Under the pieces are notes generated by a model. The model did not search any database. It saw nothing but the letters and a program-made list of their open reading frames with translations, and had not been told where the DNA came from. A program made the position numbers and the translations under genes. From Nocardioides sp. CFH 31398 (GTDB lineage: Bacteria; Actinomycetota; Actinomycetes; Propionibacteriales; Nocardioidaceae), in contig NZ_JAKUHT010000027.1 of the NCBI RefSeq assembly GCF_022436705.1, positions 1 through 33,336 of the forward strand: DNA of 33,336 bases. The letters are read 5' to 3'. This document shows positions 1 through 7,737 of the stretch, piece by piece. How positions within the stretch are numbered: position 1 is the first letter of the stretch; every line of letters starts with the position of its first letter.

Positions 1-100
1 GTCCCGGGGCCGGGGGGCCTCCGCGTCCGGGGGGGGGGGGGCGGGGGGGGGGGGGGGGGGGCGCGGGGGGGGGGGGCCGCCGGGGCCCCCCCCGGGGGAG
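1..100. other. G/C homopolymer tract, probable assembly edge
   Basis: The first ~100 bases are runs of G (one over 20 long) broken by single C bases, followed by CCCCCCC and GGGGG. Nothing else in the window looks like this. Readable coding sequence on the minus strand stops at about position 100. I read it as low-quality sequence at a contig end, although a genuine G-rich tract cannot be excluded from sequence alone. Do not trust any translation through it. Confidence 0.75.
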
Positions 101-237
101 GTGCGGTCGCGGATGCGGTCGAGGCGGTACGCCGGCTCGACGTCGTCCACCGCGTCGTGCATCAGGCCGCGGAGCTCGACGTCGTGGCCGGGGTCGCGGC
201 CGTCGCGGCCGCCGCCCGACCCGCGCAGACGCCTCAT
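1..237 (-). CDS. unknown protein downstream of the sigma factor, 3' part lost
   Basis: The start is ATG at 237-235, overlapping the TGA of the sigma-factor gene as ATGA, so the two are translationally coupled. About 46 residues are readable before the G/C homopolymer: a basic start (MRRLRGSGG), then LMHDAVDDVEPAYRLDRI. A short acidic segment of the type 'L..AVDDVEP..RLD.IR' is common at the N-terminus of unnamed membrane-anchored proteins encoded just after SigE-family sigma factors in Nocardioides-like genomes; this link is from memory of the family, not a search. Such partners may act as anti-sigma factors, but no domain is visible here, so no function is assigned. Everything upstream of about position 100 is unreliable. 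Confidence 0.6.
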   Translation of the reverse strand, partial: MRRLRGSGGGRDGRDPGHDVELRGLMHDAVDDVEPAYRLDRIRDRTSPGGGPGGPPPPRPPPPPPAPPPPDAEAPRPRD

Positions 238-800
238 CGCTCGGCCTCCAGCAGGTCGCGGAGCTTGGCCGCGCCGCGGGACGCGTGGCTCTTCACGGCG
301 CCGCGGCTGATGTCGAGGATCTCGGCGATCTCCGACTCGGACGCCTCCGCGTAGTAGCGCAGCACGAGGACCTCGCGCTGGCGGCGCGGCAGCCGGGCCA
401 GCGCCTCGACCACGGTGCGGCGGCGCTCGGTCAGCAGGGCCATGCGGTCGGGGTCGCCGTCCCGCGGCGCCCCGCCCGGGTCGGAGCGGGCGGCCTCGGA
501 GACGAGCCGGCGGCGGTGCCGGTCGACGACGCCGGCGTGGCGCAGCGCCGAGCGGGACCGGTTGACCACCGCCTGGCGCAGGTAGGCCAGCGCGCGGTCG
601 GGGTCGCGCAGGCTGGACCAGCGTCCGTGCATGGCGACGAAGGCGTCCTGGACGACCTCCTCGGCCAGGGGCACCTCGCGGACCAGCAGCACCGCGAGCC
701 GCACGAGGCTGCGCCAGTGGGCGGCGTACAGCTGCTCGAGGGCGTGGTCGGCACCCCACCCGTCGGCCGTGGGGTCGGCGGTCGTGCCGGTGTGCGTCAC
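234..800 (-). CDS. SigE-family ECF RNA polymerase sigma factor
   Basis: A 188-residue ECF-type sigma factor that directs RNA polymerase to alternative promoters. Region 2 lies near residues 20-90 (LYAAHWRSLVRLAVLLV, then VVQDAFVAMHGRW, the usual core-binding/-10-binding pattern). Region 4 lies near 125-180 (LPRRQREVLVLRYY, then the helix-turn-helix SESEIAEILDISRGAVKSH). An ATG at 860 would give a longer form, but it has no Shine-Dalgarno sequence, whereas GTG at 800 is preceded by GGAGGGACCA, so the shorter form is chosen. The gene is divergent from the HIT gene and coupled by ATGA to the partial gene at 237. The target regulon cannot be told from the window. Confidence 0.9.
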   Translation of the reverse strand: MTHTGTTADPTADGWGADHALEQLYAAHWRSLVRLAVLLVREVPLAEEVVQDAFVAMHGRWSSLRDPDRALAYLRQAVVNRSRSALRHAGVVDRHRRRLVSEAARSDPGGAPRDGDPDRMALLTERRRTVVEALARLPRRQREVLVLRYYAEASESEIAEILDISRGAVKSHASRGAAKLRDLLEAER

Positions 801-912
801 TGGTCCCTCCGGGCTCGCGGGCCCTGGTCGCTGGTACGTGATCACGCTAGTGGGACGCATGTGGTCTGCCGGGGGTTGTCACGTCCGGGCGCGTCGTCGG
901 AGCGGACGGCCG

Positions 913-918
913 TAGGGT
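913..918 (+). promoter_or_regulatory. -10 box TAGGGT of the HIT gene (leaderless)
   Basis: TAGGGT ends 6 nt before the ATG at 925, placing the predicted transcription start at or next to the start codon. No Shine-Dalgarno sequence is present. Confidence 0.55.
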
Positions 919-924
919 CCGCTC

Positions 925-1269
925 ATGAGCGACCCCGACTGCCTGTTCTGCAAGATCGTGGACGGCGAGATCCCCGGCGACGTGGTGCACTCCACCGACC
1001 ACTCCGTCGCCTTCCGCGACGTCAACCCGCAGGCCCCCACGCACGTGCTGGTGGTCCCGCGGGGCCACCACCGCGACGCCGCGGCCCTCGCCGCCGCGGA
1101 CCCGGCCGGTGTCGCCGACCTGGTCGACGCCGCCGCCCACGTGGCCGCCGCCGAGGGCCTCGAGGGCTACCGCCTGGTGTTCAACACCGGCGAGGCCGCG
1201 GGCCAGACGGTCTTCCACACCCACCTCCACGTCCTCGGCGGCCGCCCGCTGTCCTGGCCCCCCGGCTAG
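925..1269 (+). CDS. HIT-family nucleotide-binding protein
   Basis: A 114-residue histidine-triad protein, the normal length for the HINT branch. The N-terminal CLFCKIVDGEIP is the typical HINT opening, with two Cys that often help bind zinc. The C-terminal HTHLHVLGG carries the catalytic triad H98, H100 and H102. HINT proteins are purine nucleoside phosphoramidase/AMP-lysine hydrolases of the cytosol; the physiological substrate is usually unknown. The gene has its own TAGGGT box and starts without a Shine-Dalgarno sequence. Its stop codon is followed after 6 nt by the first core of a 32-bp repeat array. Confidence 0.95.
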   Translation: MSDPDCLFCKIVDGEIPGDVVHSTDHSVAFRDVNPQAPTHVLVVPRGHHRDAAALAAADPAGVADLVDAAAHVAAAEGLEGYRLVFNTGEAAGQTVFHTHLHVLGGRPLSWPPG

Positions 1270-1350
1270 AGAGCCGAGTCGGCACGTCTGCGCAGGCTGG
1301 GGACGTCGAGTCGGCACGTCCGCGCAGGCTGGGGACGTCGAGTCGGGAGA
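1270..1350 (+). repeat. 32-bp tandem repeat array A (2 units plus partial third)
   Basis: The core GAGTCGG recurs at 1276, 1308 and 1340, exactly 32 nt apart. Units 1 and 2 are nearly identical throughout. Unit 3 keeps only the core. The array starts immediately after the HIT stop codon and reads in the same direction as that gene. The shared part GACGTCGAGTCGGCACG matches the cores of arrays B (7736-7950) and C (8155-8303); the remaining 15 nt (TCYGCGCAGGCTGGG) are private to this locus. Confidence 0.9.
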
Positions 1351-1424
1351 TCGTGCCGACCCGGCCTCGAGGGGTACCGAGGGGTGCCGCCGGATTCTCG
1401 GTGGGACCCTGCGAGGGGCCGCGA

Positions 1425-1430
1425 TATCCT
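1425..1430 (+). promoter_or_regulatory. candidate -10 box (TATCCT) of the phoH operon
   Basis: TATCCT lies 41 nt before the phoH TTG start, in one of the few A/T-containing spots of this intergenic stretch. No convincing -35 box is seen, so this is tentative. Confidence 0.35.
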
Positions 1431-1471
1431 CGAGGGGACAGGACACACCCTCAGGAAGGCCGTAGCAGCCC

Positions 1472-2485
1472 TTGACCGACGACACCACGCAGACCGTCTC
1501 CCAGGTCGTGATGGTCCCCAACAGCATCGACATGGTCACGCTGCTCGGCCCTGCCGACGAGCACCTCGCCCTGGTGGAGCGCGCGTTCGACGCCGACGTC
1601 CACGTGCGGGGCAACCGGATCACGCTGACCGGCCCGCCGGCCGAGGTCGCCCTCGCCGAGCGGCTGCTCGACGAGATCGTCACGATCATCCGCACCGGCC
1701 AGGGCATGAGCGCGGAGACCGTCGAGCGCGCCATCGCGATGATGCGCGAGGAGACCGCCGAGCGCCCGGCCGAGGTGCTCAGCCTCGACATCCTCTCCAA
1801 CCGCGGCCGCACGATCCGGCCGAAGACGCTGAACCAGAAGCGCTACGTCGACTCGATCGACAAGCACACGATCACCTTCGGCATCGGCCCCGCCGGTACC
1901 GGCAAGACCTACCTGGCCATGGCCAAGGCGGTCCAGGCGCTGCAGAAGAAGGAGATCACGCGGATCATCCTCACCCGCCCGGCCGTCGAGGCGGGGGAGC
2001 GGCTCGGCTACCTGCCGGGCACGCTGAGCGAGAAGATCGACCCGTACCTGCGCCCGCTGTACGACGCGCTGCACGACATGATCGACCCGGAGACGATCCC
2101 GAAGCTGCTCGCGGCCGGGACCATCGAGGTCGCCCCGCTGGCCTACATGCGCGGCCGCACGCTCAACGACGCGTTCATCATCCTCGACGAGGCGCAGAAC
2201 ACCTCGCCGGAGCAGATGAAGATGTTCCTGACCCGCCTCGGGTTCGGCTCCAAGATCGTCGTCACCGGCGACGTCACCCAGGTCGACCTGCCCGGCGGCG
2301 TGAAGTCGGGCCTGAAGGTCATCCAGGGCATCCTCGACGGCGTCGACGACATCGTGTTCAACCAGCTGACCAGCCGGGACGTCGTCCGCCACCGCCTCGT
2401 CGGCGCGATCGTCGCGGCGTACGACGCCTTCGACAACACCCCGGAGCAGAGCCGCCGGGCCGCCGCGCCCGACCGCCGCCGGTGA
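1472..2485 (+). CDS. phoH: PhoH-like ATPase
   Basis: A 337-residue cytosolic P-loop ATPase of the PhoH family. Walker A is GPAGTGKTY (about residue 138) and Walker B is FIILDEAQN (about residue 235). The N-terminal ~110 residues form the usual extra domain of the ybeY-linked PhoH branch. The role is thought to lie in RNA metabolism together with YbeY, but the exact reaction is not established. TTG at 1472 is used as start because the protein aligns in style with family members from there and AGGAAGG lies 12 nt upstream; no better ATG/GTG is in frame. It overlaps ybeY by GTGA and heads the cluster phoH-ybeY-deaminase-like-bfaA-bfaB. Confidence 0.93.
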   Translation: MTDDTTQTVSQVVMVPNSIDMVTLLGPADEHLALVERAFDADVHVRGNRITLTGPPAEVALAERLLDEIVTIIRTGQGMSAETVERAIAMMREETAERPAEVLSLDILSNRGRTIRPKTLNQKRYVDSIDKHTITFGIGPAGTGKTYLAMAKAVQALQKKEITRIILTRPAVEAGERLGYLPGTLSEKIDPYLRPLYDALHDMIDPETIPKLLAAGTIEVAPLAYMRGRTLNDAFIILDEAQNTSPEQMKMFLTRLGFGSKIVVTGDVTQVDLPGGVKSGLKVIQGILDGVDDIVFNQLTSRDVVRHRLVGAIVAAYDAFDNTPEQSRRAAAPDRRR

Positions 2486-2928
2486 TCGAGGCGACCGACG
2501 AGTCGGGCACCGACCTCGACCTCGACCCGTACGTCGCCGTGGCGGCGCACACCATGGCGTGGATGAAGGTCCACCCCGGGGCCGAGCTCTCGGTGACGGC
2601 GGTCGACGAGAGCGCGATGGCCGAGCTGAACGAGCGCTGGATGGACAAGGAGGGCCCGACGGACGTCCTGGCCTTCCCCATGGACGAGCTGCGACCCGGG
2701 GACGGCGTCGAGGGGGTGCTCGGCGACCTCGTGCTCTGCCCGACCGTGGCCGAGCGGCAGGCCGCCGAGGCCGGCCACCCGGTCCGCGCCGAGCTCGAGC
2801 TGCTGACCGTCCACGGCGTCCTGCACCTGCTCGGCTACGACCACGCCGAGCCCGAGGAGCACCGCGAGATGTTCGGGCTGCAGGACGAGATCCTCGCCGC
2901 CTGGAGGAACGGAGACCCCACCCCGTGA
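2482..2928 (+). CDS. ybeY: endoribonuclease YbeY (rRNA maturation factor)
   Basis: A 148-residue metal-dependent RNase needed for 16S rRNA 3'-end maturation and ribosome quality control. The zinc-binding signature HGVLHLLGYDH gives the three metal ligands H111, H115 and H121. The mid-protein motif PTDVLAFPMDE is also typical. The GTG start at 2482 overlaps the phoH stop (GTGA), and its own stop overlaps the next GTG in the same way, so the three genes are tightly coupled. In many actinobacteria a CBS-domain CorC-like membrane protein follows ybeY; here it is absent and the deaminase-like gene follows directly. Confidence 0.95.
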   Translation: MIEATDESGTDLDLDPYVAVAAHTMAWMKVHPGAELSVTAVDESAMAELNERWMDKEGPTDVLAFPMDELRPGDGVEGVLGDLVLCPTVAERQAAEAGHPVRAELELLTVHGVLHLLGYDHAEPEEHREMFGLQDEILAAWRNGDPTP

Positions 2929-3272
2929 GCGACGAGAAGACCCTCGCCCCCGAGGACGCGAAGCTGCTGACGCTGGCCCGCGCCACCCGTGCCCGCACCC
3001 GCGCCGCGGAGGGCGCGGCGGTGCGCGACCTGGACGGCCGCACGTACGCCGCCGCGACCGTCGACCTGCCGTCGCTGCGGCTCTCCGCGCTCGCCGGCTG
3101 CGTCGCCATGGCGGTCGCCTCGGGCGCGGCGGGCCTGGAGGCGGCGCTCGTGCACACCGCCGCCGACACGGTGAGCGACGCCGACCTCGCCGTCCTGCGC
3201 GACCTCGCGGGCTCCGACGTCCCCGTGCACACGGCCGGCGCGCAGGGCGTGACGGCCACCACCACGACCTGA
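2925..3272 (+). CDS. cytidine-deaminase-like protein without catalytic residues
   Basis: A 115-residue protein lying, as in other actinobacteria, between ybeY and era. The middle (GAAVRDLDGRTYAAATV, then LSALAGCVAMAVASGA) follows the fold pattern of small cytidine deaminases. However, the zinc/catalytic motif (C/H)-A-E expected in the second segment is replaced by ALAG, and there is no PCxxC motif further on. It is therefore unlikely to deaminate cytidine; automatic annotation as 'cytidine deaminase' would probably be wrong. The C-terminus ends in TATTTT. The GTG start overlaps the ybeY stop (GTGA). Its function is unknown; conserved linkage suggests a part in the YbeY/PhoH/Era RNA-processing group. 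Confidence 0.75.
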   Translation: MSDEKTLAPEDAKLLTLARATRARTRAAEGAAVRDLDGRTYAAATVDLPSLRLSALAGCVAMAVASGAAGLEAALVHTAADTVSDADLAVLRDLAGSDVPVHTAGAQGVTATTTT

Positions 3273-3288
3273 CTCCGGGAGGAGTACG

Positions 3289-4683
3289 TTGCCGGGAGTG
3301 ACCGGCAACGTGGTGGGTGCAACCGAGCACCTGGAGGCCGTGGAGCGGCTCCGCCGCTCCTACGACGCCCTGCCGGTCGACGCCCCGGTGCGGCTCGCGA
3401 AGTCCACGACGAACCTGTTCCGGCCGCGCGAGGCGACGGGCAGGGGCCTCGACGTCTCCGGTCTCGCCGGCGTCGTCTCGATCGACCCCGTCGCCCGGAC
3501 CGCCGAGGTCCAGGGCATGTGCACGTACGCCGACCTGGTCGACGTCACCCTCGCGCACGGCCTGGTGCCCCTCGTCGTCCCCCAGCTGCGCTCCATCACC
3601 CTCGGCGGCGCGGTGGCCGGGCTGGGCATCGAGTCCACGAGCTTCCGCCACGGCCTGCCCCACGAGTCGGTGCTCGAGATGGACGTCTTCACCGGCGCCG
3701 GCGAAGTCGTGACCACCCGCCCCGGCGACGAGCTCTTCGACGCCTTCCCCAACTCCTACGGCTCGCTGGGCTACGCCACCCGCCTGCGCATCGAGCTCGC
3801 CGCCGTCCCGCCGTACGTCGCCCTGCGCCACCAGCGGTTCTCCTCCGCGGGACTCCTCGCCGCGGCCGTCGCCCGGATCGCCGAGAAGGGCACCTGGAAG
3901 GGCGAGCGCGTCGACGCGCTGGACGGCGTCGCCTTCGCGCCCGGCGAGCTCTACCTGACGCTGGCCCGCTGGACCGACGAGCCCGGCCCGACCTCGGACT
4001 ACACCGGCGAGCGCATCTACTACCGCTCCCTGCAGCAGCGGGCCGCCGACCGCCTCACCACCCACGACTACCTGTGGCGCTGGGACACCGACTGGTTCTG
4101 GTGCTCGGGCGCCTTCGGGCTCGAGGACCCCCTGGTGCGCCGGCTGTGGCCCCGACGGCTGCGCCGCTCCGACGTCTACAGCCGCCTCGTCGGCCTCGAC
4201 CGGCGCTACGGCGTCGTCGACCGCCTCGACGCCCGCGCCGGGCGACCACGGCGCGAGCGCGTGATCCAGGACGTCGAGGTCCCCGTGGGCCGCCTCGCGG
4301 AGTTCCTCGGCTGGTTCGACGCCGAGGTCGGCATGCGCCCGGTGTGGCTGTGCCCGCTGCGGCTGCGGGGCGAGGCCGCCGGGGGAGGACCGGGCCGCAC
4401 CTGGCCGGCGTACCCGCTCGAGCCCGGGACGACGTACGTGAACGTCGGCTTCTGGGGCACGGTGCGGGTCGGGGACGGCGCCGAGGACGGCCCGCTGAAC
4501 CGCGCGATCGAGACCCGCGTGCACGAGCTGGGCGGCCACAAGTCGCTCTACTCCGAGGCGTTCTACGACCGCGCGACCTTCGACGCGCTCTACGCGGGCG
4601 ACCACCTCGCCGCCGTGAAGCGTCGCCACGACCCCCAGGACCGGCTGACGAGCCTCTACGACAAGGCGGTGAAGCGACGATGA
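3289..4683 (+). CDS. bfaA: FAD-binding oxidoreductase, probable 10-methylene fatty acid reductase (BfaA/TmsA type)
   Basis: A 464-residue FAD-linked oxidoreductase. The PCMH-type FAD domain spans about residues 30-190 (TTNLFRPR; QGMCTYADLVDV; VPQLRSITLGGAVAGLGIES; the GLPHESVLEMDV segment), followed by a DHCR24-like C-terminal half rich in Trp and Tyr. In mycobacteria and relatives a protein of this type, encoded next to a cyclopropane-synthase-like methyltransferase, reduces the 10-methylene intermediate to a 10-methyl fatty acid using NADPH. The pairing is exactly that seen here, with an ATGA overlap to the methyltransferase. TTG at 3289 is chosen because GGGAGGAG precedes it by 4 nt. The gene follows the deaminase-like gene by 16 nt and probably shares its mRNA. 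The substrate is inferred from the pairing. Confidence 0.8.
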   Translation: MPGVTGNVVGATEHLEAVERLRRSYDALPVDAPVRLAKSTTNLFRPREATGRGLDVSGLAGVVSIDPVARTAEVQGMCTYADLVDVTLAHGLVPLVVPQLRSITLGGAVAGLGIESTSFRHGLPHESVLEMDVFTGAGEVVTTRPGDELFDAFPNSYGSLGYATRLRIELAAVPPYVALRHQRFSSAGLLAAAVARIAEKGTWKGERVDALDGVAFAPGELYLTLARWTDEPGPTSDYTGERIYYRSLQQRAADRLTTHDYLWRWDTDWFWCSGAFGLEDPLVRRLWPRRLRRSDVYSRLVGLDRRYGVVDRLDARAGRPRRERVIQDVEVPVGRLAEFLGWFDAEVGMRPVWLCPLRLRGEAAGGGPGRTWPAYPLEPGTTYVNVGFWGTVRVGDGAEDGPLNRAIETRVHELGGHKSLYSEAFYDRATFDALYAGDHLAAVKRRHDPQDRLTSLYDKAVKRR

Positions 4684-5981
4684 CGATCACACGCGGGACC
4701 CACCACGGGACCGACTCGCTGACGATCGGGCAGGCCCTCGAGACGCTGCTGCGCGACGGGCTGCCCGTCCGCTTCACGGCGTACGACGGCAGCGAGGCGG
4801 GGCCGCCGGACGCCGACATCGGCCTCGAGCTGCTCACCGAGCGGGGCCTGTCGTACCTGCTCACCGCCCCGGGCGACCTCGGCATGGCCCGCGCCTACGT
4901 CTCCGGTGACCTGGCCGTGCACGGCGTCCACGAGGGCGACCCGTACGAGGCGATGCGCCTGCTCCAGAACCACCTCGTCTTCCGCCGTCCGGGCGCGGCC
5001 GAGCTGGTCCGGATGGTGCGCGGCCTCGGCGCCGCGCACCTGAAGCCCCCGCCGCCGCCCCCGCAGGAGCACCTGCCCCGCTGGCGGCGCGCCGTCGAGG
5101 GCCTGCGGCACTCGTTGAGCCGTGACGCCGAGGTCATCGGCCACCACTACGACGTCTCGAACCGCTTCTACGAGCTGGTCCTCGGACCGTCGATGACCTA
5201 CACCTGCGCCCTCTACCCCTACGACGGTGCGACGCTCGAGGAGGCCCAGGCCGCCAAGTACGACCTCGTCTGCCGCAAGCTCGGCCTGCGCCCCGGCATG
5301 CGGCTGCTGGACGTCGGGTGCGGCTGGGGCGGGATGGTCCGCCACGCCGTCCGCGAGTACGGCGTCACCGCGCTCGGCGTGACCCTGTCCCGCGAGCAGG
5401 CCGCCTGGGCCACCGAGGCGGTGGAGCGCGAGGGACTGTCGGGCTCGGCCGAGATCCGTCACGCCGACTACCGCGACGTGACGGAGTCCGGGTTCGACGC
5501 CGTCAGCTCGATCGGGCTGACCGAGCACATCGGGGTCGCGAACTACCCGGCGTACTTCGGCTTCCTGCGCGACCGGCTCCGCGACGGCGGTCGGCTGCTC
5601 AACCACTGCATCACCCGTCACGACAACCGGATGCGGTCGACGGGCGCCTTCATCGACCGCTACGTCTTCCCGGACGGCGAGCTGATCGGCTCCGGCCGGA
5701 TCATCACCGACGCCCAGGACGCCGGGCTCGAGGTGCAGCACTCCGAGAACCTGCGCGTCCACTACGCCCGCACCCTCGCCGGGTGGACCCGCAACCTGGT
5801 CGAGCACTGGGACGAGGCCGTCGCCGAGGTCGGCGTCGGCACCGCCCGCGTGTGGGGGCTCTACATGGCCGGCAGCCGGCTCGCGTTCGAGCGCAACGAG
5901 ATCCAGCTCCACCAGGTCCTCGCCACCCGCACGGGCGACGACGGCGACTCCGGCTACCCCCTGCGTCACGAGTTCACCTGA
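4680..5981 (+). CDS. bfaB: cyclopropane-synthase-like methyltransferase, probable 10-methylene fatty acid synthase (BfaB/TmsB type)
   Basis: A 433-residue member of the cyclopropane-fatty-acyl-phospholipid synthase family. The SAM-binding motif LLDVGCGWGGM lies near residue 211, preceded by the family segment IGHHYDVSNRFYELVLG. Later come SSIGLTEHIG and the C-terminal VWGLYMAGSRLAFERNEIQLHQVL. It transfers a methyl group from SAM to the double bond of an oleoyl chain in membrane phospholipid. Paired with the flavoprotein just upstream (ATGA overlap) the expected product is 10-methylstearate (tuberculostearate) rather than a cyclopropane; the protein alone would also fit a plain CFA synthase. 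A proline run (PPPPPPP, about residue 124) lies before the catalytic domain. Confidence 0.85.
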   Translation: MTITRGTHHGTDSLTIGQALETLLRDGLPVRFTAYDGSEAGPPDADIGLELLTERGLSYLLTAPGDLGMARAYVSGDLAVHGVHEGDPYEAMRLLQNHLVFRRPGAAELVRMVRGLGAAHLKPPPPPPQEHLPRWRRAVEGLRHSLSRDAEVIGHHYDVSNRFYELVLGPSMTYTCALYPYDGATLEEAQAAKYDLVCRKLGLRPGMRLLDVGCGWGGMVRHAVREYGVTALGVTLSREQAAWATEAVEREGLSGSAEIRHADYRDVTESGFDAVSSIGLTEHIGVANYPAYFGFLRDRLRDGGRLLNHCITRHDNRMRSTGAFIDRYVFPDGELIGSGRIITDAQDAGLEVQHSENLRVHYARTLAGWTRNLVEHWDEAVAEVGVGTARVWGLYMAGSRLAFERNEIQLHQVLATRTGDDGDSGYPLRHEFT

Positions 5982-6006
5982 GCCGGTCGGCGCCGGAGCC
6001 GGTGGC

Positions 6007-6012
6007 TAGGGT
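6007..6012 (+). promoter_or_regulatory. -10 box TAGGGT, leaderless promoter inside the cluster
   Basis: TAGGGT ends 7 nt before the ATG at 6020 with no Shine-Dalgarno sequence, so the siderophore-interacting gene and era probably have their own promoter, separate from the phoH-bfaB transcript. Confidence 0.55.
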
Positions 6013-6019
6013 TGTCCCG

Positions 6020-6799
6020 ATGACCCGGCGCGCCCAGCAGTACGACGTCCAGGTGCTGCGCCGCGAACGCCTCGGTGAGCACCTGGTGCGGCTGCACCTC
6101 GGCGGGCCCGGTCTCGACGGCTTCGCCTCGACCGGCGTCCCCGACGAGTGGGTGGGCCTCGTCGTCCCCGGGCAGTTCCAGCACCGCTACTACACGCTGC
6201 GCTTGGTGGGTCCCGACGCGCTCGTCGTCGACGTCGTCGTCCACGCCGAGGGGCTCGTGACGCAGTGGGCGGAGCGCGACTGCACCGGTGAGACGGTCAC
6301 GATCACCGAGCCGAAGGGCTCCTTCTCGATGCCGGGGGGCGCCGGCTGGCTGCTGCTCGTCGCCGACCTCACCGGGCTCCCGGCGATCGCCCGGATCGCC
6401 GAGTCCCGGCCGGCGGGGCTGCCCTGCCGGGTGTGGGTGGAGTCCGCGGACGACCTCGGCGACTACCTCCCGTCAGGCGACGGCCTCGAGGTCACCTGGG
6501 TCCGGCCCCCGGCCGGCGCGACCAGCGCGCTGGCCGACGTCGTGGCGGCCATCGACTGGCCCGCCGGCGACGGCTACTTCTGGATGGCGGGGGAGTCGGC
6601 CCAGATGCGCGCGATCCGCAAGCACCTGCGCCACGACCGGGGCCTGCCGGCGTCGTCGTACGACGTGATGGGCTACTGGCGCGACCAGGTCCGCCAGCGC
6701 CGCGCCGTCGACCCCGGTCCGATCTACGCGGCCGGCAAGGCGGCGGGCAAGACGGACGAGCAGATCTGGGACGACTACGACAGGGCGAGGGAGGCCTGA
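6020..6799 (+). CDS. siderophore-interacting-type FAD/NAD(P)H oxidoreductase
   Basis: A 259-residue flavin reductase of the siderophore-interacting protein family (ViuB type). The FAD-binding motif R56-YYT-LR and the following TQWAERDCTGETVTI belong to the N-terminal barrel. YFWMAGESAQMRAIRKHLR is the C-terminal NAD(P)H-binding signature, and the ending SYDVMGYWR(D) is also typical. The family releases iron from ferric siderophores by reduction, but no siderophore synthesis or uptake gene is present here. It could equally feed electrons to the adjacent fatty-acid pair. The TGA overlaps the era ATG (TGATG), so era depends on it for translation. Confidence 0.88.
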   Translation: MTRRAQQYDVQVLRRERLGEHLVRLHLGGPGLDGFASTGVPDEWVGLVVPGQFQHRYYTLRLVGPDALVVDVVVHAEGLVTQWAERDCTGETVTITEPKGSFSMPGGAGWLLLVADLTGLPAIARIAESRPAGLPCRVWVESADDLGDYLPSGDGLEVTWVRPPAGATSALADVVAAIDWPAGDGYFWMAGESAQMRAIRKHLRHDRGLPASSYDVMGYWRDQVRQRRAVDPGPIYAAGKAAGKTDEQIWDDYDRAREA

Positions 6800-7737
6800 T
6801 GAGCCTGTTCGGTGAGGTCCCCGAGGGCTTCCGCAGCGGGTTCGCCTGCTTCGTGGGGCGCCCCAACGCGGGCAAGTCGACGCTGACCAACGCCCTGGTG
6901 GGCAGCAAGGTGGTCATCACCAGCTCGCGCCCGCAGACCACGCGGACCGTCGTCCGCGGCATCGTCCACCGCCCCGACGCGCAGCTCGTCCTCGTCGACA
7001 CCCCGGGCCTGCACCGGCCCCGCACGCTGCTCGGCGAGCGCCTCAACGACCTGGTCCGCACCACCTGGGCCGAGGTCGACGTCGTCTGCTGCTGCTTCCC
7101 GGCCGACCAGCCGATCGGCCCGGGCGACAAGTTCCTCGCCGGGGAGGTGGCGAAGGTGCGGGGGACGACGTTCGTCGCGCTCGCCACCAAGACCGACCTC
7201 GTCGGGCCGGACCGTCTCGCCGAGCACCTCGTCGCGATCGACGCCATGGGACGCGACCTCGGCATCGACTGGGCCGAGATCGTCCCCGTCTCCGCCGTCG
7301 CCGGCCACCAGACCGACCTGCTCGCCGACCTCCTCGTCGCCCGGATGCCGGAGGGCCCCCCGCTCTACCCCGACGGCGACCTCACGGACGCGCCGGAGGA
7401 GATCCTGGTCGCCGACCTGGTCCGGGAGGCCGCCCTCGAGGGCGTCCGCGACGAGCTGCCGCACTCCATCGCCGTCGTCGTCGAGGACATGGAGCCCCGC
7501 GACGACCGCCCGGACGACAAGCCGCTGCTCGACGTCGTCGCCTCGCTGTACGTCGAGCGCGACAGCCAGAAGGGCATCGTCATCGGCCGCAAGGGCTCCC
7601 GCCTGCGCCAGGTCGGGACGGACGCGCGCAAGCAGATCGAGGCGCTCCTGGGCACCCCGGTCCACCTCGAGCTCCGGGTCAAGGTCGCCAAGGACTGGCA
7701 GCGCGACCCCCGCCACCTGCGCAAGCTGGGCTTCTGA
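6799..7737 (+). CDS. era: GTPase Era (30S ribosome assembly)
   Basis: A 312-residue GTPase. G1 is GRPNAGKST (residues 20-28), G3 is DTPGL (67-71), G4 is TKTD (about 131). The C-terminal KH domain contains GIVIGRKGSRLRQVG and the family ending KDWQRDPRHLRKLGF. Era binds the 3' end of 16S rRNA and helps 30S assembly, in line with its neighbours ybeY and phoH. Its ATG overlaps the previous stop (TGATG). The stop TGA itself forms the first bases of the 32-bp repeat array B; the first repeat core begins 3 nt after it. Confidence 0.97.
   Translation: MSLFGEVPEGFRSGFACFVGRPNAGKSTLTNALVGSKVVITSSRPQTTRTVVRGIVHRPDAQLVLVDTPGLHRPRTLLGERLNDLVRTTWAEVDVVCCCFPADQPIGPGDKFLAGEVAKVRGTTFVALATKTDLVGPDRLAEHLVAIDAMGRDLGIDWAEIVPVSAVAGHQTDLLADLLVARMPEGPPLYPDGDLTDAPEEILVADLVREAALEGVRDELPHSIAVVVEDMEPRDDRPDDKPLLDVVASLYVERDSQKGIVIGRKGSRLRQVGTDARKQIEALLGTPVHLELRVKVAKDWQRDPRHLRKLGF

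Noticed and set aside
5982..6006. Terminator between bfaB and the siderophore-interacting gene
   Set aside because: GC-rich inverted bases (GCCGG/CCGGC types) occur, but no stem longer than about 5 bp without mismatches could be drawn.
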